A stretch of 64,000 nucleotides of DNA, taken from the NCBI RefSeq assembly GCF_005862305.2, contig NZ_CP054021.1, positions 868,001-932,000 on the forward strand. Direction: 5' to 3'. This document shows positions 19,575 through 30,154 of this stretch, one piece after another. The first letter of the stretch is position 1. Each line of letters starts with the position of its first letter. The notes beneath the pieces were generated by a model that worked only from the letters and a program-made list of their open reading frames with translations, was not told where the DNA came from and ran no database searches. Source of the DNA: Rhizobium indicum. Lineage in GTDB: Bacteria > Pseudomonadota > Alphaproteobacteria > Rhizobiales > Rhizobiaceae. Both the position numbers and the translations under genes were made by a program.

Positions 19575-20189
19575 TTAGACGCCCTGCCCGGGCTTGACCG
19601 AAACCACCTCGACGGCGGTGGCGGGCGTGCGGGCAACCTGCCTGGGAATATTCTGCCGCTTGATGTTGGTGCGGTGTCTCAACGTCAGCACGATCGCGCC
19701 GATCATGGCGACCAGAAGCACCAGACCGGCGATCTGGAAGAAATAGACGTAGTTGGTGTAGAGCACGTCGCCGAGGGCGGCCGTATTGGTGCGCTCGCTC
19801 AGCGCCGGGATCGGCATGGCGACTGATTTGGCGATCTCAGGCGAGATGACGCTGCCGCCGATGACGACGATCAGTTCGGCTGCGAGGATCACCCCGATCA
19901 GCCCGCCGATCGGGGCATATTCGAGAACGCCGGCCCTCAGTTCGGTGAAATCGATATCGAGCATCATCACCACGAAGAGGAAGAGCACGGCGACGGCGCC
20001 GACATAGACGACAAGCAGGATCATCGCCAGGAATTCGGCACCGAGCAGCAGGAAGAGGCCGGCCGCATTGAAGAACACCAGGATCAAGAAGAGAACCGAG
20101 TGAACCGGGTTCTTCGCCCAGATGACCATGAACGCCGACGCCACCGCGACAAAGGCGAAAAGATAGAAAAATAGAGCCTGCAGACCCAT
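19575..20189 (-). CDS. nuoJ: NADH-quinone oxidoreductase subunit J
   Basis: Membrane subunit (204 residues, ND6-like) whose third helix carries the pi-bulge linked to conformational coupling. The conserved segment is [28 protein letters not shown]. The C-terminal tail ends [17 protein letters not shown] chose the [15 protein letters not shown]; the frame is open 41 codons further upstream but that stretch is Arg/Pro/Cys-rich and lies in the nuoI-nuoJ spacer. Confidence 0.96.
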   Translation of the reverse strand: MGLQALFFYLFAFVAVASAFMVIWAKNPVHSVLFLILVFFNAAGLFLLLGAEFLAMILLVVYVGAVAVLFLFVVMMLDIDFTELRAGVLEYAPIGGLIGVILAAELIVVIGGSVISPEIAKSVAMPIPALSERTNTAALGDVLYTNYVYFFQIAGLVLLVAMIGAIVLTLRHRTNIKRQNIPRQVARTPATAVEVVSVKPGQGV

Positions 20190-20269
20190 GTTGGTGCCTT
20201 TTTCATCTTCCCCCGGGCAGCCGGGAGTTTCCCTGCCCGATGGAGCTCTCCCTGGCGTTAACCGGAAAA

Positions 20270-20299
20270 GCTCCTGTGCATATTGACCGCGACAGGAGC
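20270..20299 (-). other. Intercistronic hairpin in the nuoI-nuoJ gap
   Basis: Stem GCTCCTGT/ACAGGAGC with a 14-base loop in the widest gap (144 bases) between core nuo genes of the second half of the operon. No T-run follows. A processing or stabilising element is possible; an internal terminator is unlikely. Confidence 0.35.
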
Positions 20300-20333
20300 A
20301 ACTGCGCTCCACCGCGGCATTTCAAAATCTCAA

Positions 20334-20825
20334 TCAGCGGTACGGCGAGTCGATCGCGATGTTGCGGGCGATTTCGCGCTCCCACCGGTCTCCGTTATCC
20401 AGAAGCCGTGCCTTGTCGAAGTAGAGCTCTTCGCGGGTTTCCGTCGCAAATTCGAAATTCGGGCCTTCGACGATCGCGTCGACCGGGCAGGCTTCCTGGC
20501 AGAAGCCGCAATAGATGCACTTCACCATGTCGATGTCGTAGCGCACCGTACGGCGCGTGCCGTCATTGCGGCGCGGACCGGCCTCGATGGTGATCGCCTG
20601 GGCAGGACAGATCGCCTCGCAGAGCTTGCAGGCGATGCAACGTTCCTCGCCGTTCGGATAACGGCGCAACGCATGCTCGCCGCGGAAACGCGGGGAGACC
20701 GGACCCTTTTCGAATGGATAGTTGATCGTCGCCTTCTGGCGGAAGAAATAGCGCATCGATAGAAAGAACGCGCCGACGAACTCCTTGAGAAACAGCGAGC
20801 TGATGGAGCCGGACAAGCTTGCCAT
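20334..20825 (-). CDS. nuoI: NADH-quinone oxidoreductase subunit I
   Basis: Ferredoxin-like subunit (163 residues) that carries clusters N6a and N6b and passes electrons toward NuoB. Two 4Fe-4S motifs are intact: [12 protein letters not shown] and [12 protein letters not shown]. The N-terminal amphipathic helices ([25 protein letters not shown] in parts) dock to the membrane. The ATG (MASLSG) follows GGAGGTTGAAG; an in-frame TTG two codons earlier is rejected. Confidence 0.98.
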   Translation of the reverse strand: MASLSGSISSLFLKEFVGAFFLSMRYFFRQKATINYPFEKGPVSPRFRGEHALRRYPNGEERCIACKLCEAICPAQAITIEAGPRRNDGTRRTVRYDIDMVKCIYCGFCQEACPVDAIVEGPNFEFATETREELYFDKARLLDNGDRWEREIARNIAIDSPYR

Positions 20826-20865
20826 CTTCAACCTCCAATTTTGCCGAAAACGAGAGCGGGCACCA

Positions 20866-21909
20866 TCATGCCCAACCCATCAGTTTCAGCACGAATGCAA
20901 CGATGACGACCATGGCGAGCGACAGCGGCAGGAAGACCTTCCAGCCGAGGCGCATGAGCTGGTCGTAGCGGTAGCGCGGAACGAAGGCTTTTACCATCGC
21001 GAACATGAAGAACACGAAGCAGGCCTTCAGCGTGAACCAGATGATGCCTGGGACCCAGTTGAGGATCCAGATATCGACCGGGGGCAGCCAGCCGCCGAGG
21101 AAGAGGATCGTCGTCAGCGCGCACATCAGGCAGACGGCCGCATATTCGCCGAGCATGAACATCATGTATGGCGAGGAGCCGTATTCGACCATGAAGCCGG
21201 CGACGAGTTCCGATTCGGCTTCCGGAAGGTCGAAGGGCGGGCGGTTCGTTTCGGCGAGCGCCGAAATGAAGAAGATGATGAACATCGGGAACAGCGACAG
21301 CCAGTGCCAGTCGAGGAACGACGCCGGCAGGCCGAGCATGGTGCCGAGGCCGGTATGCTGCGCATTGACGATATCGGTCAGGTTCAGCGAACCCACACAG
21401 AGAAGCACGGTGACGATGACGAAGCCGATCGAGACTTCATAGGACACCATCTGCGCCGCCGAGCGCAGCGCGCCGAGGAACGGATACTTCGAGTTCGAAG
21501 CCCAGCCGCCCATGATGATGCCGTAAACCTCGAGCGAGGAGATGGCGAAAATATAGAGGATGCCGACATTGATGTTGGCGATCACCCATCCGTCGGCCAG
21601 CGGTACCACCGCCCAGGTCGACAGCGCCAGAAGCACCGTCACCAGCGGGGCAAGCAGGAACACCGCCTTGTTGGCGCCGGCCGGAATGATCGGCTCCTTG
21701 AAGACGAACTTCAGAAGGTCGGCGAAGGACTGGAACAGGCCGAAGGGACCGACGACGTTCGGGCCGCGGCGCAGCTGCACGGCCGCCCAGATCTTGCGGT
21801 CGGCGAGCAGCACGTAGGCGATGAAAACGAGCAGGCAGACGAGAAGCAGCAGCGACTGACCGATCATGATGATCGCCGGCCAGACATAGGTCGAAAAGAA
21901 AGAATCCAT
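20866..21909 (-). CDS. nuoH: NADH-quinone oxidoreductase subunit H
   Basis: Membrane subunit (347 residues, ND1-like) that forms part of the quinone chamber at the junction of the two arms. Conserved segments: [18 protein letters not shown], the charged loop [19 protein letters not shown], and [14 protein letters not shown]. The C-terminal [21 protein letters not shown] is also typical. Confidence 0.98.
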   Translation of the reverse strand: MDSFFSTYVWPAIIMIGQSLLLLVCLLVFIAYVLLADRKIWAAVQLRRGPNVVGPFGLFQSFADLLKFVFKEPIIPAGANKAVFLLAPLVTVLLALSTWAVVPLADGWVIANINVGILYIFAISSLEVYGIIMGGWASNSKYPFLGALRSAAQMVSYEVSIGFVIVTVLLCVGSLNLTDIVNAQHTGLGTMLGLPASFLDWHWLSLFPMFIIFFISALAETNRPPFDLPEAESELVAGFMVEYGSSPYMMFMLGEYAAVCLMCALTTILFLGGWLPPVDIWILNWVPGIIWFTLKACFVFFMFAMVKAFVPRYRYDQLMRLGWKVFLPLSLAMVVIVAFVLKLMGWA

Positions 21910-21921
21910 AGTCCCCTGCCC

Positions 21922-24003
21922 TTACTCTGCCGCGACTTTGAAGTTGTTGCGGGCCAATGCCGAGCACTCCGCCATGACAGCCGAGGCACGCGCTATCGGG
22001 TTCGTCAAATAGAAGTCTTTCACCGGCGACGCAAACCCGGATTTGTTCATCTTGCCGGCTTTTTTCGCAACTGCGGCAATTTGGGCGCTATCGGTTTCAG
22101 CGATCTCGTCGATGGCAGCGAAATGCGGGAAAGCGGCATAGAGCCGGACACGCAATTCGCTGAGCGAATCGAAGGGAAGCTTCTTGCCAAGCACGTCGGA
22201 AAGGGCACGGATGATCGCCCAGTCCTCGCGGGCATCACCCGGCGCAAAGCCTGCGCGGTTGCCCATCTGGACGCGGCCTTCGGTGTTGACCCAGGTGCCG
22301 GACTTTTCGGTATAGGCTGCCGCCGGCAGGATGACGTCGGCATGGTGCGCGCCGTTATCGCCATGCGAGCCGACATAGACCGTGAGCTTGGCCTTCTTGG
22401 CGGTGAAGTCGAGTTCGTCTGCGCCGAGCAGGAAGAGCACGTCCATCGCCGTCAGCATCTCGGCGGCATTGACGCCCTTGGCGCCCGGCACGAAACCGAG
22501 GTCGAGTCCGCCGACACGCGAGGCAGCGGTATGGAGGACGGCAAAGCCGTTCCAGCCTTCAGCGACCGCGCCGACCGAGCCGGCAAGCTTGGCAGCGCTG
22601 GCGAGAACGCCGGCGCCGTCGGTGCGCGACAGCGCGCCCTGGCCGATGATGATCATCGGCTTGGCGGCATTCTTCAGCACGTCGGCGAAGGCGTGGGTGC
22701 CGTCGACCAGATCCTTCAGCGTGTCGGGACCGCCGCCGAGGTAATCATAGCTGTAGCGCAGCTCGCCCGGCTCGCCGATCACGCCGATCGGGAACTTGCC
22801 GCGGCGCCAGCGCTTGCGTATGCGGGCGTTGAGGATGGCTGCCTCGAAGCGCGGATTGGCGCCGATGATCAACAGCGCGTCGGCCTGGTCGATGCCCGAT
22901 ATGGTCGGATTGAACAGGTAGCTTGCACGGCCGAGCGACGGATCGAGTGCCGCCCCATCCTGGCGACAGTCGAGATTGACCGACCCCAGCGACTTCACCA
23001 GTTCGGAGAGCGCATACATTTCCTCGACGGAAGCGAGGTCGCCAGCGATCGCGCCGATCTTGTCGCCCGAGGTGGCGCCGACGGCGGCCTTGATGGCGCC
23101 GAAGGCTTCGGCCCAGGTGGCCGGCTGCAGGCGGCCGTCGCGGCGGACGTAGGGCCGGTCGAGGCGCTGGGTCTTAAGGCCGTCCCAGATGAAGCGGCTC
23201 TTGTCGGAGATCCACTCTTCATTGATCGCCTCGTTGACACGCGGCAGGATGCGCATGACTTCGCGGCCGCGGGTATCGACGCGGATCGCCGAACCGACGG
23301 CATCCATGACGTCGATCGATTCGGTCTTGTTCAGCTCCCAGGGGCGCGCGGTGAAGGCGAAAGGCTTCGAGGTCAGCGCGCCGACCGGGCAAAGGTCGAC
23401 GACGTTGCCCTGCAGCTCGGAGGTCATCGCCTGTTCGAGATAGGTGGTGATCTCGGCATCCTCACCACGGCCAATCAGGCCGAGTTCGGAAATGCCGGCG
23501 ACCTCGGTCGTGAAGCGGACGCAGCGCGTGCAGTGGATGCAGCGGTTCATCACCGTCTTGACGAGCGGGCCGATATACTTGTCCTCGACGGCGCGCTTGT
23601 CTTCCTGATAGCGCGAGGTGTCGATGCCGAAGGCCATCGCCTGGTCCTGCAGGTCGCATTCGCCGCCCTGGTCGCAGATCGGGCAATCGAGCGGATGGTT
23701 GATCAGCAAGAATTCCATCACACCTTCGCGGGCCTTCTTGACCATCGGGGTGTTGGTGAAGACCTCGGGCAGTTCGCCGTTCGGGCCGCCGCGGATATCG
23801 CGCACGCTCATGGCGCAGGAAGCCTGTGGCTTCGGCGGGCCGCCCTTCACCTCGACAAGGCACATGCGGCAATTGCCGGCAACCGACAGGCGCTCATGGA
23901 AGCAGAAGCGCGGAACCTCGGCACCGGCATCCTCGCACGCCTGCAATAGCGTGAAATGATCCGGAACTTCGATCTCGTTGCCGTCAATCCTCAGTTTTGC
24001 CAT
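21922..24003 (-). CDS. nuoG: NADH-quinone oxidoreductase subunit G
   Basis: Largest peripheral subunit (693 residues). The N-terminal part binds the 2Fe-2S centre N1b (CEDAG...FCFHERL...CRMC), then the His/Cys-ligated N5 (HPLDCPICDQGGECDLQD) and N4 (CIHCTRCVRF). The remainder is a molybdopterin-oxidoreductase-like domain without obvious cofactor function. The extra N7 cluster motif of E. coli is not obvious in the 230-280 region. It precedes nuoH by 12 bases and follows the accessory gene after a 218-base gap in which I see no gene. Confidence 0.97.
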   Translation of the reverse strand: MAKLRIDGNEIEVPDHFTLLQACEDAGAEVPRFCFHERLSVAGNCRMCLVEVKGGPPKPQASCAMSVRDIRGGPNGELPEVFTNTPMVKKAREGVMEFLLINHPLDCPICDQGGECDLQDQAMAFGIDTSRYQEDKRAVEDKYIGPLVKTVMNRCIHCTRCVRFTTEVAGISELGLIGRGEDAEITTYLEQAMTSELQGNVVDLCPVGALTSKPFAFTARPWELNKTESIDVMDAVGSAIRVDTRGREVMRILPRVNEAINEEWISDKSRFIWDGLKTQRLDRPYVRRDGRLQPATWAEAFGAIKAAVGATSGDKIGAIAGDLASVEEMYALSELVKSLGSVNLDCRQDGAALDPSLGRASYLFNPTISGIDQADALLIIGANPRFEAAILNARIRKRWRRGKFPIGVIGEPGELRYSYDYLGGGPDTLKDLVDGTHAFADVLKNAAKPMIIIGQGALSRTDGAGVLASAAKLAGSVGAVAEGWNGFAVLHTAASRVGGLDLGFVPGAKGVNAAEMLTAMDVLFLLGADELDFTAKKAKLTVYVGSHGDNGAHHADVILPAAAYTEKSGTWVNTEGRVQMGNRAGFAPGDAREDWAIIRALSDVLGKKLPFDSLSELRVRLYAAFPHFAAIDEIAETDSAQIAAVAKKAGKMNKSGFASPVKDFYLTNPIARASAVMAECSALARNNFKVAAE

Positions 24004-24221
24004 CGTCGCTCAGTCCTGTTTCCCGTTTGCCTGATGACGGCAAACAAACCTATTTTTGCAGCACTCTCATTGCCAAGCCGGATCTTTCGTCCTGCCGACA
24101 TCTGATGTCGCCCAAATTCTCTATCGCGCGTTCCAGACCCGGAACCCGCACCGGCATCTTCAGGCCCCCGCCCGTCCGCCGACCTGCCCATCTTTCCGGC
24201 CGATCGACACGGCCGGACAGT

Positions 24222-24920
24222 TCATTTCTTTCTGCGGCCCCGCCCTGCCAGAACGTTTGCCTGACCGGTCCAGTCGTCACGGCCGATGCGGCCATTGAAG
24301 CCGAGTTCAGCGTCGAACCGGGCGATTTCCTCGTCGGTCCAGGCAGCGATGTCGGCGAAGCTGCGAATGCCCTTGGCGTTCAGCACCTGCTCCAGCTTCG
24401 GGCCGATGCCGGCGATCAGCTTGAGGTCGTCGGTCTTCCCCCGCGCAACCGGTTTTGCCTTCACGGCCGGCTTTGGCTGGCTGGCCTTCGCTTGGCTGGC
24501 TGGCTTGGCTTGGCCGGCCGGCGGCGGCTCGCTGACCGGCTTGACGACAGTCAGTGTCGGCTTTGCCTTCTTCTCGGCCGGCGGCTTGGTGAAAGCCTTG
24601 ACCTCCGAGCGAATATTCTCCGGCCGGATATCGACATCGGGCTTCAGTTCGTCCGGAGGCGTGTCATCGAGGGCGGCCGCGACCTTGCCGGTGGTTTCCA
24701 GGGCGCTCTGCCAGGCACCGAAGAAAGCGCCGGCCATCTGGGTCGAGAAACCAAAGCCGATCGCCGTTGCGGCGGCAAAGGCTGCCGCGGGCTGCGCCAT
24801 CAGCGGATGCACCGGCATCGCCCGTGCATTTTCCAGCATCTCGGCGGCTAGACGGCCGAAACCGGCCGCGAAATCGGCGACTTCTTCCTTCTTCCCACTC
24901 TTGGATGCGTTGTCCGCCAT
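24222..24920 (-). CDS. Complex I operon accessory protein with HhH-like C-terminal domain
   Basis: A 232-residue protein encoded between nuoF and nuoG. Residues about 1-95 resemble a phasin-like helical region with Ala-rich helices (AAAFAAATAIGFGFSTQMAGAFFGAW). Next is a Lys/Pro/Ala linker (about 110-165), then a domain of about 60 residues opening DDLKLIAGIGPKLEQVLN and ending GRIGRDDWTGQANVLA. That domain clearly matches the C-terminal extension of NuoE, encoded two genes upstream. Databases often label such proteins NADH-ubiquinone dehydrogenase, but no redox motif is present. The gene starts two bases after the nuoF stop. An assembly or stabilising role in rhizobial complex I is inferred from position only. 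Confidence 0.8.
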   Translation of the reverse strand: MADNASKSGKKEEVADFAAGFGRLAAEMLENARAMPVHPLMAQPAAAFAAATAIGFGFSTQMAGAFFGAWQSALETTGKVAAALDDTPPDELKPDVDIRPENIRSEVKAFTKPPAEKKAKPTLTVVKPVSEPPPAGQAKPASQAKASQPKPAVKAKPVARGKTDDLKLIAGIGPKLEQVLNAKGIRSFADIAAWTDEEIARFDAELGFNGRIGRDDWTGQANVLAGRGRRKK

Positions 24921-24922
24921 GA

Positions 24923-26227
24923 TTATTCAGCCGCCTCCAGAACCGCACCGTGATCAAGCGCGCTCGCGGTATACTGGTCGATGCGCTTTTCGATCTCGGG
25001 ACGGAAGTTACGGATCAGACCCTGCACCGGCCACGCGGCGGCGTCGCCGAGCGCACAGATGGTATGGCCTTCGATCTGCTTCGTTACCTGGAACAGCATG
25101 TCGATTTCGCGCTTCTGGGCATTGCCCTTGGCCATGCGTTCCATGACGCGCCACATCCAGCCCGTGCCTTCGCGGCAGGGCGTGCACTGGCCGCAGCTCT
25201 CATGCTTGAAGAAGGCGGAGATGCGGGCAATCGCCTTGATGACGTCGGTGGACTTGTCCATGACGATCGCGGCGGCCGTACCGAAGGAAGAGCCGACGCC
25301 GCGCAGGCCGTCGAAATCCATCGGGCAATCGATGATGTCCTTGGCCGGAACGATCGGGCAAGATGCTCCGCCTGGAATGACGGCAAGCAGGTTGTCCCAG
25401 CCACCGCGGATGCCGCCGGCATGGCGGTCGACCAGTTCGCGGAAGGTGATGCCCATTTCCTCTTCGACCGTGCACGGCTTGTTGACGTGGCCGGAGAGCA
25501 TGAACAGCTTGGTGCCCACATTGTTCGGACGGCCGATGGCCGAGAACCAGCCGGCGCCGCGGCGCAGGATCGTCGGCGCGACAGCGATCGATTCGACGTT
25601 GTTGACCGTCGTCGGGCAGCCGTAAAGGCCCATATTGGCCGGGAACGGCGGCTTCAGGCGCGGCTGGCCCTTCTTGCCTTCGAGGCTTTCGAGCAGGGCA
25701 GTTTCCTCGCCGCAGATATAGGCACCGGCGCCGTGATGGACGAAGATGTCCATGTCCCAGCCGAGCTTGTTGTTCTTGCCGAGCAGGCCAAAATCATAGC
25801 ATTCGTCGATCGCCGCCTGCAGCGCTTCGCGCTCGCGGATATATTCGCCGCGCACATAGATGTAGGCCGCATTGGCGCCCATCGCGAAGCTCGCGATGAC
25901 ACAGCCTTCGATCAGCGTATGCGGATCGTGGCGCATGATGTCGCGGTCTTTGCAGGTGCCGGGTTCCGATTCGTCGGCGTTGACGACGAGGTAATGCGGC
26001 CGCCCGTCGCTTTCCTTCGGCATGAAGGACCATTTGAGGCCGGTCGGGAAACCGGCGCCGCCGCGACCGCGAAGGCCAGACGCCTTCATCTCATTGATGA
26101 TCCAGTCGCGGCCCTTTTCGAGGATCTGCTTGGTGCCGTCCCAGTGGCCGCGGCTCATCGCGCCCTTCAGGGATTTGTCCTTGAGGCCGTAGATGTTGGT
26201 AAAGATGCGGTCTTTATCTTGTAACAT
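24923..26227 (-). CDS. nuoF: NADH-quinone oxidoreductase subunit F
   Basis: NADH-oxidising flavoprotein subunit (434 residues) with FMN and cluster N3. The glycine-rich nucleotide motif [16 protein letters not shown] lies near residue 55. The 4Fe-4S ligands are [12 protein letters not shown] and the distal Cys in [13 protein letters not shown]. It follows nuoE by ten bases and leads directly into the accessory gene. Confidence 0.98.
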   Translation of the reverse strand: MLQDKDRIFTNIYGLKDKSLKGAMSRGHWDGTKQILEKGRDWIINEMKASGLRGRGGAGFPTGLKWSFMPKESDGRPHYLVVNADESEPGTCKDRDIMRHDPHTLIEGCVIASFAMGANAAYIYVRGEYIREREALQAAIDECYDFGLLGKNNKLGWDMDIFVHHGAGAYICGEETALLESLEGKKGQPRLKPPFPANMGLYGCPTTVNNVESIAVAPTILRRGAGWFSAIGRPNNVGTKLFMLSGHVNKPCTVEEEMGITFRELVDRHAGGIRGGWDNLLAVIPGGASCPIVPAKDIIDCPMDFDGLRGVGSSFGTAAAIVMDKSTDVIKAIARISAFFKHESCGQCTPCREGTGWMWRVMERMAKGNAQKREIDMLFQVTKQIEGHTICALGDAAAWPVQGLIRNFRPEIEKRIDQYTASALDHGAVLEAAE

Positions 26228-26237
26228 GCTTCACCTC

Positions 26238-27404
26238 TTACCGCGGCTTCTTGCCGAAGACCTTGATATATTCCGCTTCCCCGCCCTTGGCGAGCGCCTT
26301 GGCCTGCTTGACCCAGTCATCGCGCTCGATGCGGCCGCGGAAATTCAAATAGCCATCGACCCAATCGCGTTCGGCCTTCTTCCAGCCTGCGACCTGCGCG
26401 AAGGTGAAGATGCCGATTTCGTTCAACGTCGCCTCGATCTTCGGGCCGACACCCGAGATCATCTTCAGATCATCAGGTGCGGCAGGCTTTTCGATGCCGG
26501 CCGGCCGATTCTTGTCGGTCAGAGCAGGCTTTGCCGCCGGGGCGGCTTCAGCCTTGACGGCCGCTTTCGGCGCCGGTTCGGCAGCCGCAGTGCCTGATAT
26601 CGGCTGCTGCTCGGCTGCCTTTGCGTTTTTCGCAGCCGCCTTCGGCGCCGTCGCCGGCGTCTTCAGGGCAGCATTGGTCTCGGCATCGGTGCTCTTCGGG
26701 CGGGCGGCCTCGGAGGGCGGAACCGGGGCGGCGTCGACTGGAGCCGATACGGTTTCGGCATCGGCCTTCTTGGCGCGGGTCCTTGCCTTCGGCTCTTCCG
26801 TCGTCAGCGAGGTCAGGCCGCCTTCGGGCGCCGAAAACACCCGGTCGATCTGGGTGCCGGGCTTGATGCTGGCGCCATTGCCGGCGGCAAAGACGTCGAT
26901 GATCTCTTCGAGACGCGCGGGCGTCAGGTCTTCATAGGTGTCCTTGCCGATCATCACCATCGGGGCGTTGACGCAGGCCCCGAGACATTCGACCTCTTCC
27001 CAGGACAGAGTGCCTTCGGCATTGCGCTCGAAGGCATGGGCATGGATCTTGCTCTTGCAGACCGACATCAGCGCTTCCGAGCCGCGCAGCATGCAAGGCG
27101 TCGTGCCGCAGACCTGCACATGGGCGCGGGTGCCGACAGGATGCAGCTGAAACTGCGTATAGAAGGTCGCGACCTCGAGCACGCGGATATAGGCCATATC
27201 CAGCATGTCGGCGATCTTTTCGATCGCCGCGCGCGTGACCCAGCCGTCCTGCTCCTGCGCCCGCATCAACAGCGGAATGACCGCCGATTGCTGGCGGCCG
27301 GCGGGGTATTTCTGGATCGTCTTGTCCGCCCAGACCGCATTCTCATCGCTGAAGGCGAATGCGGCAGGCTGAAATTGATCTTCGGCTAATCGACGAACGG
27401 ACAT
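26238..27404 (-). CDS. nuoE: NADH-quinone oxidoreductase subunit E with long C-terminal extension
   Basis: The first 190 or so of 388 residues form the thioredoxin-like NuoE domain that binds 2Fe-2S centre N1a (ligands CGTTPC and CLGAC). A low-complexity Ala/Lys/Pro/Glu linker follows (about 200-315). The last 75 residues form a compact domain, DDLKMISGVGPKIEATLN to GRIERDDWVKQAKALA, shared with the accessory protein encoded after nuoF. NuoE in E. coli is about 166 residues, so the extension is a fusion. Its sequence suggests a helix-hairpin-helix-like fold; its role is unknown. Confidence 0.95.
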   Translation of the reverse strand: MSVRRLAEDQFQPAAFAFSDENAVWADKTIQKYPAGRQQSAVIPLLMRAQEQDGWVTRAAIEKIADMLDMAYIRVLEVATFYTQFQLHPVGTRAHVQVCGTTPCMLRGSEALMSVCKSKIHAHAFERNAEGTLSWEEVECLGACVNAPMVMIGKDTYEDLTPARLEEIIDVFAAGNGASIKPGTQIDRVFSAPEGGLTSLTTEEPKARTRAKKADAETVSAPVDAAPVPPSEAARPKSTDAETNAALKTPATAPKAAAKNAKAAEQQPISGTAAAEPAPKAAVKAEAAPAAKPALTDKNRPAGIEKPAAPDDLKMISGVGPKIEATLNEIGIFTFAQVAGWKKAERDWVDGYLNFRGRIERDDWVKQAKALAKGGEAEYIKVFGKKPR

Positions 27405-27420
27405 TCTTTCTCACGCCTTG

Positions 27421-27693
27421 TCAGTTTAGGGTTCCACACCGCGAAGCGGTCAAAGACTGCATTTCGCAGGCATAGGCCGACTGGTCTTTTTGCATAAACA
27501 CTACGAATTTGCTGCCGTTCGGAATGGCAGCCTTGATCTGATAGCCCTTGGACAAAAGCTCACCCATGGACGATTGCTGCGCCGGCGGCGTCTCTTCCTT
27601 ATGGCCGAGCGGCGTGCCGAGGCTATCGGACTCCTGAGCCGAAACCCCGGATGCCGAAAGAAGAATAACGACGGCCAGCGGCAGAAGCTGCAT
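27421..27693 (-). CDS. Small exported protein encoded between nuoD and nuoE
   Basis: A 90-residue product with a signal peptide ([20 protein letters not shown], cleavage near residue 20). The mature part is about 70 residues with two cysteines near the C-terminus (ACEMQSLTASRC) that could form a disulphide. The ATG overlaps the nuoD stop by one base (TGATG), so translation is coupled to nuoD. The frame continues open far upstream only as a shadow of nuoD. No known domain was recognised. A periplasmic location beside complex I genes suggests an assembly or envelope role, but this is inference. Confidence 0.82.
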   Translation of the reverse strand: MQLLPLAVVILLSASGVSAQESDSLGTPLGHKEETPPAQQSSMGELLSKGYQIKAAIPNGSKFVVFMQKDQSAYACEMQSLTASRCGTLN

Positions 27694-28883
27694 CAGCGAT
27701 CCACCTCGCCGAAGACGATGTCGAGCGAGCCGAGGACGGCCGCGACGTCGGCAAGCTGGTGGCCGCGGCACATGAAGTCCATCGCCTGCAGATGGGCATA
27801 ACCGGGGGCGCGGATCTTGCAGCGATAGGGCTTGTTGGTGCCGTCGGAGACGAGATAGACGCCGAATTCGCCCTTCGGCGCCTCGACAGCGGCGTAAACC
27901 TCGCCGGCCGGCACATGGTAGCCTTCGGTATAGAGCTTGAAGTGGTGGATCAGCGCTTCCATCGAGCGCTTCATCTCGCCGCGCTTCGGCGGCACGACCT
28001 TGCCGTCGATCGACGAGAAAGGACCGGTCCTGGCATCCGAGAGCAGGCGGTTGACGCATTGCTTCATGATGCGGACCGATTCGCGCATCTCGATCATACG
28101 GATCAGATAGCGGTCGTAGTTGTCGCCATTCTTGCCGATCGGGATGTCGAATTCGAGATCGGAATAACATTCATAGGGCTGGGCGCGACGCAGATCCCAG
28201 GCCGCACCCGAACCGCGCACCATGACGCCGGAGAAGCCCCAGGCCCAGCATTCCTCCAGCGAGACGACGCCGATATCGACGTTGCGCTGCTTGAAGATGC
28301 GGTTGCCGGTCAACAGGTTGTCGATGTCATCGAGCGCCTTCAGGAACGGGTCGCACCAGGCGCCGATATCCTGCACGAGCTGTTCGGGCAGATCCTGGTG
28401 GACGCCGCCCGGACGGATATAAGCGGCATGCATGCGTGAGCCGCTGGCGCGCTCGTAGAACACCATCAGCTTTTCACGCTCTTCGAAGCCCCAGAGCGGC
28501 GGCGTCAGCGCGCCGACGTCCATGGCCTGCGTCGTGACGTTCAGAAGGTGCGACAGGATGCGGCCGATTTCAGAATAGAGAACGCGGATCAGCTGACCGC
28601 GAATCGGGATCTCGATGCCGAGCAGCTTTTCGACGGCCATCGCATAGGCATGTTCCTGGTTCATCGGCGCGACGTAGTCGAGGCGATCGAAATAGGGCAC
28701 GGCCTGAAGATAGGTCTTGGTCTCGATCAGCTTCTCGGTGCCGCGATGCAAAAGGCCGATATGCGGATCGACACGCTCCACAATTTCGCCGTCAAGCTCC
28801 AGGACAAGACGAAGAACGCCGTGCGCCGCCGGATGCTGCGGTCCGAAATTGATATTGAAGTTGCGGACGTTATGTTCTGTCAT
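27693..28883 (-). CDS. nuoD: NADH-quinone oxidoreductase subunit D
   Basis: Quinone-pocket subunit (396 residues), related to the large subunit of NiFe hydrogenase but without metal ligands. Family blocks: [18 protein letters not shown] with the catalytic His, [11 protein letters not shown], the [15 protein letters not shown] segment and the C-terminal DIVFGEVDR. It is stand-alone and not fused to NuoC as in E. coli. Confidence 0.98.
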   Translation of the reverse strand: MTEHNVRNFNINFGPQHPAAHGVLRLVLELDGEIVERVDPHIGLLHRGTEKLIETKTYLQAVPYFDRLDYVAPMNQEHAYAMAVEKLLGIEIPIRGQLIRVLYSEIGRILSHLLNVTTQAMDVGALTPPLWGFEEREKLMVFYERASGSRMHAAYIRPGGVHQDLPEQLVQDIGAWCDPFLKALDDIDNLLTGNRIFKQRNVDIGVVSLEECWAWGFSGVMVRGSGAAWDLRRAQPYECYSDLEFDIPIGKNGDNYDRYLIRMIEMRESVRIMKQCVNRLLSDARTGPFSSIDGKVVPPKRGEMKRSMEALIHHFKLYTEGYHVPAGEVYAAVEAPKGEFGVYLVSDGTNKPYRCKIRAPGYAHLQAMDFMCRGHQLADVAAVLGSLDIVFGEVDR

Positions 28884-28948
28884 GGCGATGGGCTCGCGTT
28901 CTCAGATAACCAGTGAATGGCGGGCTAAGCCCACCAGCCGCCTTGAAT

Positions 28949-29551
28949 TTATTGCTTCGCTTTTTCGTCGCCGGGCAGCACATACTCCGTGCCTTCCCAG
29001 GGCGACATAAAATCGAAGTTGCGGAATTCCTGCTTCAGCTCGACCGGCTCGTAGACGACGCGCTTTGCCGCGTCGTCGTAGCGAACCTCGACGAAGCCGG
29101 TGGTCGGGAAATCCTTGCGTAGCGGATGACCTTCGAAGCCGTAGTCGGTCAGGATACGGCGCAGGTCCGGATGGCCGGTGAAGAGCACGCCATACATGTC
29201 CCAGGTCTCACGCTCGAACCAGTCGGCACCCGGATAGACGGGGCAGGCCGACGGAACCGGCGTATCCTCGTCGGTCGCGACCTTGACGCGGATGCGCAGG
29301 TTCTTCTTCGGCGACAGCAGGTGGTAGACGACGTCGAAACGCAGCTCGCGCTGCGGCCAGTCGACCCCGCAAATATCGATCAGGTTGACGAAGCCGCATT
29401 TGGCGTCGTCGCGCAGGAAGGTCAGAAGCGCAACCAGGTTTTCACCCGTCGTCGTCAGCGTCAGCTCGCCATACTTCATCTGCGATGCGGCGATCAAGTT
29501 GCCGCGCGCTTCGCCAAGGTAGGACGCAAGCTCAGTCAGGGCTTCACTCAT
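28949..29551 (-). CDS. nuoC: NADH-quinone oxidoreductase subunit C
   Basis: Peripheral subunit (200 residues) bridging NuoB and NuoD, without cofactors. The 30-kDa-subunit signature is present: [37 protein letters not shown] in parts, with the conserved ERE and HPDLRR. It starts 18 bases after nuoB, and a 65-base gap follows before nuoD. Confidence 0.98.
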   Translation of the reverse strand: MSEALTELASYLGEARGNLIAASQMKYGELTLTTTGENLVALLTFLRDDAKCGFVNLIDICGVDWPQRELRFDVVYHLLSPKKNLRIRVKVATDEDTPVPSACPVYPGADWFERETWDMYGVLFTGHPDLRRILTDYGFEGHPLRKDFPTTGFVEVRYDDAAKRVVYEPVELKQEFRNFDFMSPWEGTEYVLPGDEKAKQ

Positions 29552-29569
29552 ATGCCTTGTCCTTAACCC

Positions 29570-30154
29570 TTAGCGTTCGATCGTGCCGGTACGCCGGATC
29601 TTCTTCTGCAGCAGAAGCACGCCATAAAGCAGCGCTTCGGCCGTGGGGGGACAGCCCGGCACGTAGATGTCGATCGGCACGATGCGGTCGCAACCGCGCA
29701 CCACCGAATAGGAATAGTGATAATAGCCGCCGCCATTGGCGCAGGAGCCCATCGAGATGACATAACGCGGCTCGGGCATCTGGTCGTAGACCTTGCGCAG
29801 AGCGGGCGCCATCTTGTTGGTCAGAGTGCCGGCGACGATCATCACGTCGGACTGGCGCGGCGAAGCGCGCGGCGCAAAACCGAAGCGCTCGACGTCGTAA
29901 CGCGGCATCGACAACTGCATCATTTCGACGGCGCAGCAGGCAAGACCGAAGGTCATCCACATCAGCGAGCCGGTGCGGGCCCAGTTGATCAACTCGTCGG
30001 TCGAGGTAACGAGGAAACCCTTATCAGCAAGCTCGTTGTTGATCTCACCGAAAAATGGGTCGTTGCTGCCGATCGGCTTGCCGGTCGAGGGATCGATGAT
30101 CCCCTTCGGCTGCTGGGCGACGAGCGGCTGATTGCTCACAGGGGCTACTCCCAT
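29570..30154 (-). CDS. nuoB: NADH-quinone oxidoreductase subunit B
   Basis: Carries cluster N2, the final electron donor to quinone (194 residues). Cysteine ligands: the tandem pair in [10 protein letters not shown], the one in MGSCANGGG, and [14 protein letters not shown]. The [12 protein letters not shown] overlaps the end of nuoA by ten bases. The frame is open 73 codons upstream only because it runs through nuoA in another phase. Confidence 0.98.
   Translation of the reverse strand: MGVAPVSNQPLVAQQPKGIIDPSTGKPIGSNDPFFGEINNELADKGFLVTSTDELINWARTGSLMWMTFGLACCAVEMMQLSMPRYDVERFGFAPRASPRQSDVMIVAGTLTNKMAPALRKVYDQMPEPRYVISMGSCANGGGYYHYSYSVVRGCDRIVPIDIYVPGCPPTAEALLYGVLLLQKKIRRTGTIER

Noticed and set aside
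20785..23949. Very long open frame opposite nuoI-nuoG
   Set aside because: It is the antisense shadow of GC-rich nuo genes: Arg/His/Asp-rich, no domain, no ribosome-binding site.
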